A DNA stretch of 6,172 nt from Rhodospirillales bacterium 47_12_T64. Lineage in GTDB: Bacteria; Pseudomonadota; Alphaproteobacteria; Kiloniellales; Kiloniellaceae. The notes beneath the pieces were generated by a model, which was given only the letters and a program-made list of their open reading frames with translations, ran no database searches and was not told the origin of the DNA. A program made the translations under genes and the position numbers. Shown here in pieces: positions 1 to 6,172 of the stretch (position 1 is its first letter; every line of letters begins with the position of its first letter). The stretch is from contig MABB01000090.1 in NCBI GenBank assembly GCA_002162915.1, forward strand, positions 1 to 6,172, written 5' to 3'.

Positions 1-663
1 GGGGATTTGGTTGGCCGTATCCGAATTGCAGCGCCTCTGACTTTTTCCACGATGCATCTGGGGCCTGTGCTCTCGCGGTTTATGATCCTCCACCCAGAGG
101 TCATGATGGAAGCGGAGTTGAGTGACCGACGGGTTGATTTGATCGCCGAAGGTTTTGACCTTGCAATCAGGATCGGGCGTCTTGCAGATAGCGCGCTGAT
201 TGCGAAAAAGTTGACCCAGGTTCGCCATTGTCCCTGTGTAAGTCCAAAGTTTATAGAGCAGAACGGTCGACCAAATCGTCCTGAAAATCTTTCGGCGTTT
301 CCCGGGTTGATGTATCGGACATCTCGCTCAAAGACCTTATGGCCTTTCGTCCGACCAGACGGGACGAAAGGCCGCGTAAATATAGCCGGGCGCTTTGCGG
401 CGAATAATGGAGATATTTTACGCGACGCAGCAGAAGCGGGACTGGGTGTTATTCTGGAGCCCACATTCATCACTTACCCCTCGATCATGAAGGGGACGCT
501 CATCCCGCTTTTTGCAGACCATGAGTGGTCCGATAATGCTGTTTATGCTGTCTATGCAGAAAACAGATCTTTACCCCGAAGGGTGCGTTGCTTGATCGAT
601 TTTCTGGCACAAGAATTTTCCCCTGAACCCACCTGGGATCGTGCGATCAAGAGCATGCTTTGA
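1..663 (+). CDS. LysR-type transcriptional regulator, effector-binding domain (5' partial)
   Basis: This is the C-terminal part of a LysR-family transcription factor. The reading frame is open from base 1, so the TTG at position 7 is internal and not a start; 220 residues remain before the TGA stop. LysR proteins are usually about 300 residues, so the missing 80 or so would be the winged helix-turn-helix and linker helix. The visible part is the periplasmic-binding-protein-like domain. It opens with the typical first strand GRIRIAAP (residues 5-12), then RRVDLIAEGFDLAIRIG (43-59), then AAEAGLGVILEP (143-154), a segment where LysR proteins carry a conserved GxG-type turn. These segments resemble the CrgA-like branch of LysR proteins, but the effector cannot be read from sequence. 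LysR genes often sit divergent from their target, which here would lie left of the window. It converges on nrdJ and shares a terminator with it, so a link to nrdJ is unlikely. Confidence 0.93.
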   Translation, partial: GDLVGRIRIAAPLTFSTMHLGPVLSRFMILHPEVMMEAELSDRRVDLIAEGFDLAIRIGRLADSALIAKKLTQVRHCPCVSPKFIEQNGRPNRPENLSAFPGLMYRTSRSKTLWPFVRPDGTKGRVNIAGRFAANNGDILRDAAEAGLGVILEPTFITYPSIMKGTLIPLFADHEWSDNAVYAVYAENRSLPRRVRCLIDFLAQEFSPEPTWDRAIKSML

Positions 664-698
664 GCAATATCAGCAGATGAAACAGAAAGTGAAAATAC

Positions 699-726
699 AA
701 AAAGGGCGGCCGAAGCCACCCTTTTT
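699..726 (-). terminator. Intrinsic terminator of nrdJ, probably also ending the convergent lysR gene
   Basis: The two arms, AAAAAGGGTGGC and GCCGCCCTTTTT on the minus strand, pair over 12 positions with a single G-U pair and enclose TTCG. This gives the extra-stable C(UUCG)G tetraloop, and the U-run is followed by TATTTTC. The hairpin lies about 100 nt after the nrdJ stop codon and 35 nt after the lysR stop codon. Read on the plus strand, the loop is CGAA, the G-U pair becomes an A-C mismatch, and the arm still ends in CTTTTT, so it can plausibly stop both genes but is better built for nrdJ. Confidence 0.85.
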
Positions 727-784
727 GCTGCGAAGAAGCGGGATGCGACACAGGGTATAATCCGGTCGCGCTCACCGCACTTCT

Positions 785-810
785 ATCAGCCATACCTCAC
801 TACGGCTGAT
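785..810 (-). other. Hairpin in the nrdJ 3' untranslated region
   Basis: ATCAGCC (785-791) and GGCTGAT (804-810) form a perfect 7-bp stem around a 12-base loop. It lies between the nrdJ stop codon and the terminator. There is no T-run on either side, so it is not an intrinsic terminator by itself; it could protect the mRNA 3' end or be incidental. Confidence 0.4.
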
Positions 811-816
811 CCTTAA

Positions 817-833
817 GCTCCTGATTTAGGAGC
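817..833 (-). other. Small hairpin overlapping the nrdJ stop codon
   Basis: GCTCCT (817-822) and AGGAGC (828-833) are perfectly complementary with a 5-base loop. The nrdJ TAA stop (826-828) falls in the loop and stem on the nrdJ strand. No T-run follows. The structure is short and its role is unknown. Confidence 0.35.
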
Positions 834-3800
834 AACCTGTCGTACCTCCACAGGTATCACATTTCAGGCAAGTACCGTTTCGGACCAGCGTGAAGTTTCC
901 ACATTCAGGACAGGAATCCCCTTCGTAGCCCTTCATACGGGCTTCGCGAACTCGTTCATTACGCTGGTTTGGCGCTTTGGTTACGACCGTTTCGCCAACT
1001 GTTTCTGTTTCCGGCGTTCTGACGACTTTCTGCTTCACTTCGGAAACAACTTCATCAGGTGTACGCCCTCCGTTTACGACCATCAGCTTGTTGCGAACGT
1101 AACCTGTAGAGGCAACGCGACGTACGGTTTCTACAACGGCGTCTTCTGCTGCGGGTGCACTGCTTTCCCCCGTACCTTTACCAAGTGAATCCGGTAGAAT
1201 ATCTGCAGGTACAACGTGGGCAAGATCATTACGATCAAGATAGGAAACAGCCAACTCGCGGAAGAGGTAATCAAGGATGGAGGTTGCCATCTTGATCACG
1301 TCGTTGCCTTCAACCATCCCTGATGGCTCAAAACGGGTGAAGGTGTAAGCTTCAACGAATTCATCCAAAGGAACGCCGTACTGCAGGCCGATGGAAATCG
1401 CGATGGCGAAGTTGTTCATCAGGCTGCGGAAGGCGGCGCCTTCTTTGTGCATATCGATGAAAATTTCGCCCAAGGCACCATCTTCGTATTCACCGGTACG
1501 CAAATACACCTTGTGACCACCAACGATGGCTTTTTGAGTGTAACCTTTACGACGTGAAGGCAGTTTTTTGCGCTCTGTAATGGTTTTTTCGATCACACGT
1601 TCGATAATGCGCTCTGCAACAATTTCTACACGCTTGGAAGTGGAAGCCTCTGCGACATCCTCATCATCGTGGTCAAGGTCGAGAAGAACACCGGATGAAA
1701 GCGGTTGTGACAGTTTGGAACCATCGCGGTAGAGAGCATTGGCTTTCAGGCCAAGTTTCCAGGACAGCATGTAAGCATCGTTACAATCTTCGATTATCGC
1801 GTTTGCTGGCATATTGATGGTTTTGGAGATCGCACCGGAAATGAACGGCTGAGATGCGGCCATCATGCGAATATGACTTTCTGCAGACAAGAAACGCTTG
1901 CCGGTTTTGCCGCAAGGGTTCGCACAATCAAAGATCGGCAGGTGCTTGTCTTTAAGATGCGGTGAACCTTCAAGCGTCATCGAACCTGTACAATAGACAT
2001 TCGCAACATCGATATCTTTACGGCTGAAACCGAGTTCTTTCAGCATATCGAAGTTCATGTCATTGAGCTGAGCTTCAGTGAAACCAAGCACCTTGGTGCA
2101 GAGTTCTTCGCCGAGAGTCCATTTGTTGAAGATGAACTTGATATCAAAGGCACTGCCGAGACTTGCTTCGATCACATCGATCGACGCATTAGTGAAGCCT
2201 TTGGCTTTCAGGCTGTCATGATTAATCGCAGGGGCATCTTTTAAAGTGCCATGGCCAACGGCAAACTTGATGATGTCATCAACTTGCGCATCACTGTAAC
2301 CGAGATTGCTCAGGGCGCCAGGTACAGTGCGGTTGATGATTTTAAAGTAACCACCACCCGCGAGCTTTTTGAACTTAACAAGTGCAAAATCAGGCTCGAT
2401 CCCTGTGGTATCACAATCCATAACAAGGCCGATGGTGCCAGTTGGGGCAACAACGGTTGTCTGGGCGTTTCTAAACCCATGTTTCTCACCAAGGGCGAGG
2501 GCATCATCCCAAGCAGATTTTGCCGCCGCAACCAGTGCCTGATCCGGGCACTCTCTTGCTGCGATTGGAACAGGATTAATTTCCAGGCCTTCATAACCAG
2601 CTTCTTCACCGTAAGCAGCACGGCGATGGTTACGGATCACACGCAACATGTCTTTTTTGTTTAGATCGTAGCGTTTGAAGGCACCGAGCTCACCCGCCAT
2701 TTCAGCAGACGTCGCATAGGCTGTACCGGTCATGATCGCGCTCAGAGTAGCACAGATTGCGCGCCCCTCTGCAGAATCATAAGATACGCCTGTGGACATC
2801 AGCATGCCGCCGATGTTGGCATAACCGAGACCCAGAGTACGGAATTCGTAAGAGTATTGCGCAATCGCCTTGGACGGGAACTGAGCCATCATCACGGAGA
2901 TCTCGAGGGCAATGGTCCAAAGGCGGGTTGTATGGGTATAAGCTTCGATATCGAAGCTACCGTCTTCGCGCAGGAAGGTCATGAGGTTCATGGATGCCAG
3001 ATTACAGGCAGTATCATCCAGGAACATATATTCCGAACAAGGATTGGAGCCGTTGATACGACCTGATTTCGGGCAGGTGTGCCACTCGTTGATCGTGGTG
3101 TCGTACTGGATGCCCGGATCTGCACAGGCCCAGGCTGCATAGTTCACCTGATCCCAGAGTTCACGGGCCTTGATGCTTTTATGTACTTTGCCATCGATAC
3201 GACGGATCAAATCCCAGTCACCGTCTTCTTCTAGTTTTTGGAAGAAACCATTGGAAACGCGGACAGAGTTGTTTGAGTTTTGGCCGGAAACCGTCAGATA
3301 GGCATCTGAGTCCCAATCGGTGTTGTAGGTGTCAAACTCAATGTTTGTGAAGCCCTGTTGTGCGAACTGGAGAACACGTTGAACGTAGCTCATGGGAACT
3401 TCGTGGCTACGCGCTGTTTTAATGGCTGCTTTCAGTGTGGTATTTTTACGGGGATCGATGCGGTCCTTATCGTCAAGCTCTTCATCATTGCAAGCGGCCA
3501 TAATTTTTGTCAGGTGTTTTTGACAAATTTTTGAGCCGGCAACGAGAGCAGCAACCTTCTGTTCTTCGATAACTTTCCAGTTGATGAACTCTTCGATGTC
3601 CGGGTGATCCAGATCGACAGTAACCATCTTGGCAGCACGACGTGTCGTGCCACCTGATTTAATAGCACCAGCTGCACGGTCGCCGATTTTCAAGAAGCTC
3701 ATCAAGCCGGAAGATTTACCACCACCGGATAGAGGTTCTTCTGAACCACGAACACGAGAGAAGTTGGTGCCAGTACCAGAGCCATACTTGAACAGACGTG

Positions 3801-4464
3801 CTTCACGGACCCAAAGATCCATGATGCCGTTGTCATTAACAAGGTCATCACCGACGGATTGGATGAAACAAGCGTGCGGTTGAGGATGCTCGTAAGAGGA
3901 CTTGGACTTGGTAAGCTTGCCTGACTGATAATCCACATAGTGGTGACCTTGGCCGGGACCGTCGATACCATAGGCCCAGTGAAGACCTGTGTTGAACCAC
4001 TGTGGAGAGTTCGGTGCGGTCATCTGGTTGGTCAGCATATAGCGCATTTCGTCGAAGTAGGTCTGTGCGTCCTCTTCGCTATCGAAATAACCACCTTTCC
4101 AACCCCAGTAAGTCCATGTGCCAACAAGACGGTCAAAAACCTGTTTCGCAGAAGTTTCGCCGATGATGCGTTCGTCCTCGGGGATGTCGGACATTGCATC
4201 GTGATCAGGTTCTGAACGCCACAACCAAGACGGGACAGAATTTTCTTCTATTCTTTTAAGCCTTTGGGGGATGCCGCGTTTGCGGAAATATTTTTGCGCG
4301 ATGATATCGCAAGCCACTTGGCTCCATTTGGCTGGAACTTCAATGTTCTTTGCCTGAAAAACGATAGAGCCATCCGGGTTTTTGATTTCGCTTGTGGTGG
4401 TGCGAAACTCAATGGCGTCATAGACGTCTTTCCCGGTTTCCGTAAAGCGACGTGCGATGCGCAT
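826..4464 (-). CDS. nrdJ: Adenosylcobalamin-dependent (class II) ribonucleotide reductase NrdJ
   Basis: NrdJ is the cytoplasmic enzyme that reduces ribonucleotides to deoxyribonucleotides, using adenosylcobalamin to make the thiyl radical; it needs neither oxygen nor a separate radical subunit. The 1212 residues fit the long alphaproteobacterial form. The catalytic motif NPCSE lies at 474-478, with C476 as the expected thiyl-radical cysteine and N474 and E478 as active-site partners. C199 (in HACF) and C487 (in TACNLA) are the expected redox pair; C487 is 11 residues after C476, the same spacing as C408/C419 in the Lactobacillus leichmannii enzyme. A substrate phosphate-binding segment PTGTIG is at 674-679. 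[12 protein letters not shown] (394-405) lies where a specificity loop would be expected. A TSCPD domain spans about 975-1080, then comes a variable linker (about 1085-1180) and a tail with six cysteines (1185, 1188, 1199, 1202, 1205, 1211), matching the zinc-finger tail of many class II enzymes. I see no N-terminal ATP-cone. ATG is preferred because a good Shine-Dalgarno sequence precedes it. The gene stands alone, under its own control region. Confidence 0.98.
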   Translation of the reverse strand: MRIARRFTETGKDVYDAIEFRTTTSEIKNPDGSIVFQAKNIEVPAKWSQVACDIIAQKYFRKRGIPQRLKRIEENSVPSWLWRSEPDHDAMSDIPEDERIIGETSAKQVFDRLVGTWTYWGWKGGYFDSEEDAQTYFDEMRYMLTNQMTAPNSPQWFNTGLHWAYGIDGPGQGHHYVDYQSGKLTKSKSSYEHPQPHACFIQSVGDDLVNDNGIMDLWVREARLFKYGSGTGTNFSRVRGSEEPLSGGGKSSGLMSFLKIGDRAAGAIKSGGTTRRAAKMVTVDLDHPDIEEFINWKVIEEQKVAALVAGSKICQKHLTKIMAACNDEELDDKDRIDPRKNTTLKAAIKTARSHEVPMSYVQRVLQFAQQGFTNIEFDTYNTDWDSDAYLTVSGQNSNNSVRVSNGFFQKLEEDGDWDLIRRIDGKVHKSIKARELWDQVNYAAWACADPGIQYDTTINEWHTCPKSGRINGSNPCSEYMFLDDTACNLASMNLMTFLREDGSFDIEAYTHTTRLWTIALEISVMMAQFPSKAIAQYSYEFRTLGLGYANIGGMLMSTGVSYDSAEGRAICATLSAIMTGTAYATSAEMAGELGAFKRYDLNKKDMLRVIRNHRRAAYGEEAGYEGLEINPVPIAARECPDQALVAAAKSAWDDALALGEKHGFRNAQTTVVAPTGTIGLVMDCDTTGIEPDFALVKFKKLAGGGYFKIINRTVPGALSNLGYSDAQVDDIIKFAVGHGTLKDAPAINHDSLKAKGFTNASIDVIEASLGSAFDIKFIFNKWTLGEELCTKVLGFTEAQLNDMNFDMLKELGFSRKDIDVANVYCTGSMTLEGSPHLKDKHLPIFDCANPCGKTGKRFLSAESHIRMMAASQPFISGAISKTINMPANAIIEDCNDAYMLSWKLGLKANALYRDGSKLSQPLSSGVLLDLDHDDEDVAEASTSKRVEIVAERIIERVIEKTITERKKLPSRRKGYTQKAIVGGHKVYLRTGEYEDGALGEIFIDMHKEGAAFRSLMNNFAIAISIGLQYGVPLDEFVEAYTFTRFEPSGMVEGNDVIKMATSILDYLFRELAVSYLDRNDLAHVVPADILPDSLGKGTGESSAPAAEDAVVETVRRVASTGYVRNKLMVVNGGRTPDEVVSEVKQKVVRTPETETVGETVVTKAPNQRNERVREARMKGYEGDSCPECGNFTLVRNGTCLKCDTCGGTTGCS

Positions 4465-4470
4465 GCCGTA

Positions 4471-4478
4471 TCCCCTTT
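4471..4478 (-). promoter_or_regulatory. nrdJ Shine-Dalgarno sequence
   Basis: On the minus strand AAAGGGGA ends 6 bases before the ATG at 4464. This supports that start over the overlapping out-of-frame ATG at 4496, which has no such site. Confidence 0.75.
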
Positions 4479-4500
4479 AAATATAACAAGACTCATTAAT

Positions 4501-4542
4501 TAAGCTCCGGAACAGGGTGTTGATATCCTGTCCCAAAGCTCA
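4501..4542 (-). promoter_or_regulatory. Predicted hairpin in the nrdJ mRNA leader
   Basis: On the minus strand TGAGCTTTGGGACAGG (4542-4527) can pair with CCTGTTCCGGAGCTTA (4516-4501) over all 16 positions around a 10-base loop. Twelve pairs are Watson-Crick and four are G-U. On the plus strand the same four positions would be A-C mismatches, so the structure is better formed in RNA transcribed toward nrdJ. It ends 36 nt before the nrdJ ATG, and no U-run follows, so it is not a standard terminator. A role in mRNA stability or translation is inference. The transcription start must lie upstream of 4542 for it to form; the NrdR-like sites at 4626-4681 suggest that it does. Confidence 0.5.
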
Positions 4543-4625
4543 CTCATATTACTAGGTCCGCAAGTCTCAGGACTCTGCGGTTTTCTGCGAAGAGAAGCAC
4601 ATTTTGTTGATCTGGGATTATTTAA

Positions 4626-4641
4626 CCACAATATTTAGTTT
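4626..4641 (-). promoter_or_regulatory. Candidate NrdR box, nrdJ-proximal
   Basis: CCACAATATTTAGTTT agrees with 13 of 16 positions of the NrdR-box consensus as I recall it (acaCwAtATaTwGtgt), including all six strongly conserved positions. NrdR is the ATP/dATP-sensing repressor of ribonucleotide reductase genes and normally binds two such boxes. This one lies about 160 bp upstream of the nrdJ start and is paired with the site at 4666-4681. No convincing -35/-10 pair could be fixed around it. Confidence 0.6.
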
Positions 4642-4665
4642 TCGTCATCACATTTTTGCGTATTG

Positions 4666-4681
4666 ACACCACATTTTGTGC
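4666..4681 (-). promoter_or_regulatory. Candidate NrdR box, nrdJ-distal
   Basis: ACACCACATTTTGTGC agrees with 12 of 16 consensus positions, again keeping all six strongly conserved ones. Its start is 40 bp from the start of the other box, close to four helical turns, so the two sites would face nearly the same side of the DNA. Paired, helically phased boxes are the usual NrdR arrangement, although about three turns is the more familiar spacing. Confidence 0.5.
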
Positions 4682-4702
4682 TTAGAAGGATCTTGATAAG
4701 CC

Positions 4703-4711
4703 TGTGGATAA
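4703..4711 (-). promoter_or_regulatory. Consensus DnaA box upstream of nrdJ
   Basis: The minus strand reads TTATCCACA, the exact consensus 9-mer bound by the replication initiator DnaA. It lies 21 bp beyond the distal NrdR-like box and about 240 bp upstream of the nrdJ start. DnaA boxes are known in the control region of Escherichia coli nrdAB, so a regulatory role is plausible, but a single 9-mer can arise by chance. I saw no second perfect box nearby. An IHF-like sequence with one mismatch (minus strand, 4722-4710) abuts it. Confidence 0.5.
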
Positions 4712-4926
4712 ACTTGTTGATAGAGAGAGAAGAGAATTTGGTTTTCCTGAAAAATAGTGGGTAAATCAACCTCTTCTGTACATATGTAAAATGTTGTTTT
4801 CTTTTTAAATAATCATGGAAATAAAATACCTCGTGGAGGCGAATCTATCGCTCAACAATACCCTTTAAATGTAATCTTGATTCGTTACCGATTCGTGTCA
4901 GAGATATGAAATCGAACCTCAGAGAA

Positions 4927-4948
4927 AGCCGCCTGTGTCGTTGCGGCT
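4927..4948 (-). terminator. Possible weak terminator of the EamA transporter gene
   Basis: On the minus strand AGCCGC and GCGGCT form a 6-bp GC-rich stem around a 10-base loop, followed by TTCTCT. It lies about 100 nt after the transporter stop codon. The T-tract is interrupted and the loop is large, so the call is weak; the inverted repeat at 4967-4996 is an alternative. Confidence 0.3.
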
Positions 4949-5049
4949 ATAGGGCTGTAGTTCTTTGATCGAGTTGGGCAAAACGAAACCTCGATCTTTG
5001 ATGGTGCCCCAATGGGTTGTATTTTATACGAAGTATTAAGCCAGAGTAT

Positions 5050-5970
5050 TCAGACTCTCACAGGGCGATAGCAAGAGAGAACGACAGCCGATAAAACGAG
5101 CAAAGAGCCGATAGTCTGCAAGTTGGTCAGGCTTTCGTTCAAGAGAACAACCGCCGCGAGGATTGTCACGACGGGTTCGATATTGAAAAGCATTGCTGTT
5201 CGCGCGGGGCCAACAAAGCCAACAGTGGCTATTTGTGCAAGGGTAGCCAAGAGATAAAGCCCAGCTATGAGGACGGCATAATTCAGACCGGATATCGTGC
5301 CCGGCGTAATCTCTTGCAGTATTTCTCTAACAGCAACGTCACTGCCTAAAAGCAGGTAGGGGCATGCAAAACCGATCGCAATGATGTTCACGTAAAAGAC
5401 GATCGTAAGATTATCGACTTCTGAAACAACTTTTCTACTGATGATCAGAGTGCCAGATATGGATAGCGAGGCGAGGGCGACAAATCCTATTCCGCGCCAG
5501 TCGAGGTTATCAATCGAAGGGCCCATCGCAATGGCAATCCCCGTAAATGCCAACAGCGATAGTCCAAGTTGGGCCGCACTTGGTAAGCGGCGTTGCAAAA
5601 GAGGATCTATTACCGTGACAATAATCGGGTAGGTGTAAAAAAGAATGGCGGCCAGACTGACAGGAATATAAACAACGGCGGACAGATAAAAAACGGTCAC
5701 CGTGAAAATGAGAAAGCTCATCGCGAGTAGGGGGAGACGTTTTCCTTTGGGAACACGAAAGCTCCCCCGGGTGAAAAGCAGGATAAGTCCCATAAGCAAC
5801 CCACCGAGAAGAAACCGAATGATGGTAATGGTCATCGGTGAACTCCCGGCATCATTGGCGAGGGGCGAGATTGGCGTGATCAACCCAAAGGATATACCGC
5901 CGATAATACCGGTCAACATCCCTGTCCCGGGAACTTTTCTTGTTTTCGGGATGATTTCCGTTTTATTCAA
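5050..5970 (-). CDS. EamA/DMT-family membrane transporter
   Basis: This is an inner-membrane permease of the drug/metabolite transporter superfamily, many members of which export amino acids, metabolites or drugs; the substrate here cannot be read from sequence. The 306 residues match the usual length of about 300. They form two EamA repeats (about 17-149 and 160-299) with roughly ten hydrophobic helices, near 18-38, 46-66, 78-98, 102-122, 130-150, 158-178, 187-208, 227-247, 253-278 and 284-301. The second repeat ends with the family signature NIEPVVTILAAVVLLNESL (263-281). The start is uncertain. The codon at 5970 is TTG, an in-frame TGA at 5980-5982 excludes anything longer, and neither TTG nor the ATG at 5919 (residue 18, just before helix 1) has a strong Shine-Dalgarno sequence. 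Use of the ATG would give 289 residues. The gene points the same way as nrdJ, but the 585-bp gap with its own control sites makes a shared operon unlikely. Confidence 0.93.
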   Translation of the reverse strand: MNKTEIIPKTRKVPGTGMLTGIIGGISFGLITPISPLANDAGSSPMTITIIRFLLGGLLMGLILLFTRGSFRVPKGKRLPLLAMSFLIFTVTVFYLSAVVYIPVSLAAILFYTYPIIVTVIDPLLQRRLPSAAQLGLSLLAFTGIAIAMGPSIDNLDWRGIGFVALASLSISGTLIISRKVVSEVDNLTIVFYVNIIAIGFACPYLLLGSDVAVREILQEITPGTISGLNYAVLIAGLYLLATLAQIATVGFVGPARTAMLFNIEPVVTILAAVVLLNESLTNLQTIGSLLVLSAVVLSCYRPVRV

Positions 5971-6172
5971 GATCTGTACTCACTCAAACAACCGGATGTT
6001 CTTCCGGGTTCGTTTTTGTCAATTTTCTGACACTTAAGCCAGACAGATAAAACTGTTCGGGCCGAGGCGGCAAGGAAAAGTCAACAACTGAGAAGATACG
6101 ATGAAATTGTCTTGGTCCCATAGTTACCTACTTCGTTGATAATTTTCTGCACAGCCATTTTGGGAGGATGCT
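5971..6172. other. Upstream region of the EamA gene, no supported gene
   Basis: Apart from the candidate promoter, this stretch holds a small hairpin CCGGA/TCCGG (5992-5996 and 6003-6007) close to the transporter start. A minus-strand frame is open from the right edge to a TGA at 6081-6083, about 30 codons, and could be the tail of a gene lying to the right, but nothing in it is recognisable. The last bases (GGGAGGATG) resemble a Shine-Dalgarno sequence, but any gene they serve would be outside the window. Confidence 0.5.
6017..6032 (-). promoter_or_regulatory. Possible -35 element and operator-like palindrome upstream of the EamA gene
   Basis: On the minus strand TTGACA (6022-6017) is a perfect -35 hexamer about 47 bp upstream of the TTG start. 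It overlaps the inverted repeat TGTCA-N6-TGACA (6017-6032). At a 17-bp spacing the -10 position reads ACATCC, which is poor, so the promoter is only tentative. A palindrome over a -35 element is a common place for a repressor or activator site. Confidence 0.35.

Larger units (their letters stand above)
4682..5049. other. AT-rich intergenic stretch without a supported gene
   Basis: No reading frame here has credible length or a ribosome-binding site; the best are 17 codons (4815-4868, plus) and 20 codons (4906-4968, plus), neither with a Shine-Dalgarno sequence. The stretch holds the DnaA box described separately, a perfect 10-bp palindrome TACATATGTA (4779-4788), an IHF-like sequence with one mismatch (4764-4776, plus), a hairpin at 4927-4948 and an inverted repeat GATCGAG/CTCGATC (4967-4973 and 4990-4996). 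It separates the transporter's 3' end from the nrdJ control region. Confidence 0.6.

Noticed and set aside
2251..2664. A 137-codon plus-strand frame opposite nrdJ.
   Set aside because: It lies wholly antisense to the conserved catalytic core of nrdJ, and its protein looks like a mirrored shadow with no domain features.
4248..4496. An 82-codon minus-strand frame overlapping the start of nrdJ.
   Set aside because: It is out of frame with nrdJ, has no ribosome-binding site of its own and no recognisable product; an overlap shadow of nrdJ.
4500..4547. A 15-codon upstream reading frame (MSELWDRISTPCSGA) on the nrdJ strand that could be a leader peptide.
   Set aside because: No Shine-Dalgarno sequence precedes it. 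It coincides with the leader hairpin, whose pairing explains the sequence better.
4465..4625. A cobalamin riboswitch in the nrdJ leader, which would suit a B12-dependent enzyme.
   Set aside because: I found no B12-box-like sequence, and the leader appears too short and simple for that large RNA; only one hairpin is seen.
5025..5039. TATACGAAGT followed by ATTA resembles one arm of loxP.
   Set aside because: Only one imperfect arm is present, with no spacer and no second arm; a short chance match.
5992..6017. A small hairpin followed by a T-run (CGTTTTTG) that could be a plus-strand terminator.
   Set aside because: No plus-strand gene ends here, the stem is only 5 bp, and the T-run is separated from it.
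6081..6172. A minus-strand frame open to the right edge that might be the tail of another gene.
   Set aside because: About 30 codons with no recognisable motif; open frames of this length occur by chance, so it is mentioned but not annotated as a gene.

Overview
The window reads as ordinary chromosomal DNA of an alphaproteobacterium. The main reason is the central gene, a class II ribonucleotide reductase whose N-terminal sequence, internal insertions, TSCPD domain and six-cysteine tail match the roughly 1200-residue NrdJ form familiar from that class. The mixed base composition and AT-rich intergenic DNA would suit a moderate-GC, perhaps marine, member, but this placement rests on remembered family resemblance and was not searched. 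I see no insertion sequence, phage gene, CRISPR array, tRNA or rRNA.

Layout from left to right. Positions 1-663 hold the C-terminal effector-binding part of a LysR-type regulator on the plus strand, cut off by the window edge. It converges on nrdJ, and the 162-bp gap holds a strong intrinsic terminator (699-726) and two further hairpins. Positions 826-4464 on the minus strand are nrdJ, complete, with its active-site residues visible. A 585-bp gene-free stretch follows (4465-5049). Its nrdJ-proximal half carries a Shine-Dalgarno sequence, a 16-bp leader hairpin, two NrdR-box-like sites and a perfect-consensus DnaA box. Its other half is the 3' side of the next gene. Positions 5050-5970 on the minus strand encode a ten-helix EamA/DMT-family transporter that begins with TTG. 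The last 202 bp are its upstream region, with a TTGACA hexamer inside a short palindrome.

The three genes are not an evident functional unit. NrdJ makes deoxyribonucleotides from ribonucleotides using adenosylcobalamin, and its upstream sites suggest control by dNTP status (NrdR) and possibly by replication initiation (DnaA). The LysR protein probably regulates something to the left of the window. The transporter's substrate is unknown, and its gene probably has its own promoter and terminator.

I found no previously undescribed biological system. The most useful leads are regulatory: the NrdR/DnaA site cluster and the nrdJ leader hairpin, whose non-Watson-Crick pairs are all G-U on the nrdJ strand only.
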